This document shows, in pieces, positions 48,752 through 49,332 of a stretch of DNA of 49,332 nucleotides (its first letter is position 1; the number at the start of each line of letters is the position of its first letter). The notes under the pieces were generated by a model, which saw only the letters and a program-made list of their open reading frames with translations, was not told the origin of the DNA and ran no database searches. Source of the stretch: Bacteroidaceae bacterium (lineage in GTDB: Bacteria; Bacteroidota; Bacteroidia; Bacteroidales; Bacteroidaceae); NCBI GenBank assembly GCA_024697945.1, contig JAILRU010000110.1, forward strand, positions 1 through 49,332, given 5' to 3'. The translations under genes and the position numbers were made by a program.

Positions 48752-49332
48752 TCAGAATCCGATTCGTTTAGTAGTATTGTTGTCTAGTCGTTCGTTGTCG
48801 CAATGGCTTATCAGCATGGCGAGTCTGTCTTCATTGACATCGTGTAGAATACTGTCGATGGTATAGTGACGGGCGATGTTCTCTATCTGGCCGCCGCTGA
48901 AGTCATACTTCGCTGCAAGCGTCTTGGCATCCATCTCGCTCAGGTCGGGAATCATCGTGCGCCAGATTAGGACGCGGGCTTCTACGGTCGGCTTCTCGAA
49001 CTTAATCTTGTAGAGGAAGCGGCGCTCGAAGGCTTTGTCGAGATTCTGCTGCAGGTTCGTTGTGGCAATCATAATGCCGTCGAGAGATTCCATTTCTTGC
49101 AGGATGATGTTCTGAATCGAGTTCTCCATCTTCTCGACAGCTCTCTGTGCCCCTTCCTGACGGATGCCGATGATGGCATCTGCCTCGTTGAAGAGTAGGA
49201 TAGGGGTTTGTTTGGATTTCTTCACAAGTTCACGATAACGGTCGAAGAGTGCTTTGATGTTCTTCTCCGAGTCGCCCACCCATTTGCTCTTGATTTGCGG
49301 CACATCGACGACCATGATGTCGCGACCAGTCT
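48752..49332 (-). CDS. AAA+ ATPase, C-terminal part (5' end outside window)
   Basis: The frame is open to the window edge, so the N-terminus and Walker A are missing; about 193 residues are visible. Seen are TGRDIMVVDVPQIKSKWVGD, Walker B-like PILLFNEADAIIG, sensor 1 MIATTNLQQNL, the arginine-finger region DKAFERRFLYKIKFEKP, and sensor-2-like FSGGQIENIARHY. This is a classic AAA domain of the single-ring type; the specific role is unknown. It converges on the nitroreductase gene with a 40-nt gap. Confidence 0.85.
   Translation of the reverse strand, partial: TGRDIMVVDVPQIKSKWVGDSEKNIKALFDRYRELVKKSKQTPILLFNEADAIIGIRQEGAQRAVEKMENSIQNIILQEMESLDGIMIATTNLQQNLDKAFERRFLYKIKFEKPTVEARVLIWRTMIPDLSEMDAKTLAAKYDFSGGQIENIARHYTIDSILHDVNEDRLAMLISHCDNERLDNNTTKRIGF

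Overview
The window looks like a chromosomal segment of a Prevotella-type Bacteroidales bacterium. Bacteroidetes promoters (TTTG, then 18-21 nt, then TAnnTTTG) recur before genes, Shine-Dalgarno sites are weak, and proteins such as the N-succinylornithine-type carbamoyltransferase ArgF', DUF6169-like and DUF6108-like proteins and the tiny AURKAIP1/COX24-like ribosomal protein are Bacteroidetes hallmarks. No rRNA, tRNA, CRISPR array or complete insertion sequence was seen.

Layout. 1-3450 (minus): a partial membrane-anchored HTH regulator, a small membrane protein, an EEP-fold hydrolase, RNase G and a 29-residue basic ribosomal-type protein. 3648-7176 (plus): mutY and a secreted transglutaminase/InlB-repeat protein. 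7639-8577: an Rpn-type PD-(D/E)XK nuclease. 8578-9505: a gene-free stretch with a four-unit 22-bp array, a promoter and a strongly structured leader. 9506-18880: a defence-type operon: type III-like Mod methyltransferase, Res helicase/nuclease, a 72-residue protein, a DndD-like SMC ATPase, a DndE-like/HerA-like ATPase and a stand-alone phosphorothioate-binding-like (SBD) protein. A divergent pair (49 aa plus DUF6169-like) sits between mod and res. 18881-19686: a gene-free stretch packed with 11-bp and 22-bp repeats. 19687-25849: a GC-rich operon of an ECF sigma factor, probable anti-sigma factor, DUF6108-like protein, MG2-like surface protein and carboxypeptidase-regulatory-domain protein. 25934-32174 (minus): queF, queC, a basic-secretory-protein-like protease, an ATPase-less zinc-hook coiled-coil protein and an M18 aminopeptidase. 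32375-48711 (plus): argR, a GNAT enzyme, argG, argC, a complete RND efflux triad, argD, proC, proB, proA, an acyl-CoA synthetase, argF' and a nitroreductase. 48752-49332 (minus): the C-terminal part of an AAA+ ATPase.

The most unusual unit is the defence operon. It combines type III restriction-modification subunits with three proteins that resemble parts of DNA phosphorothioation systems (DndD-like, DndE/HerA-like, SBD-like), yet no sulfur-transfer gene (DndA/DndC or SspABCD-like) is present in the window. Its mod gene follows a ~330-nt leader in which one 10-nt block can pair either with an upstream copy or with a copy ending 2 nt before the mod start codon, which suggests a switch.

A second theme is dispersed short repeats that have entered reading frames: in MutY, in Mod, at the N-terminus of the carboxypeptidase-regulatory protein, and inside ArgF', where a conserved loop is replaced by a repeat-encoded peptide. 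The biosynthetic half is a coherent arginine (succinylated route) plus proline cluster headed by argR with operator-like palindromes, interrupted by the efflux genes.
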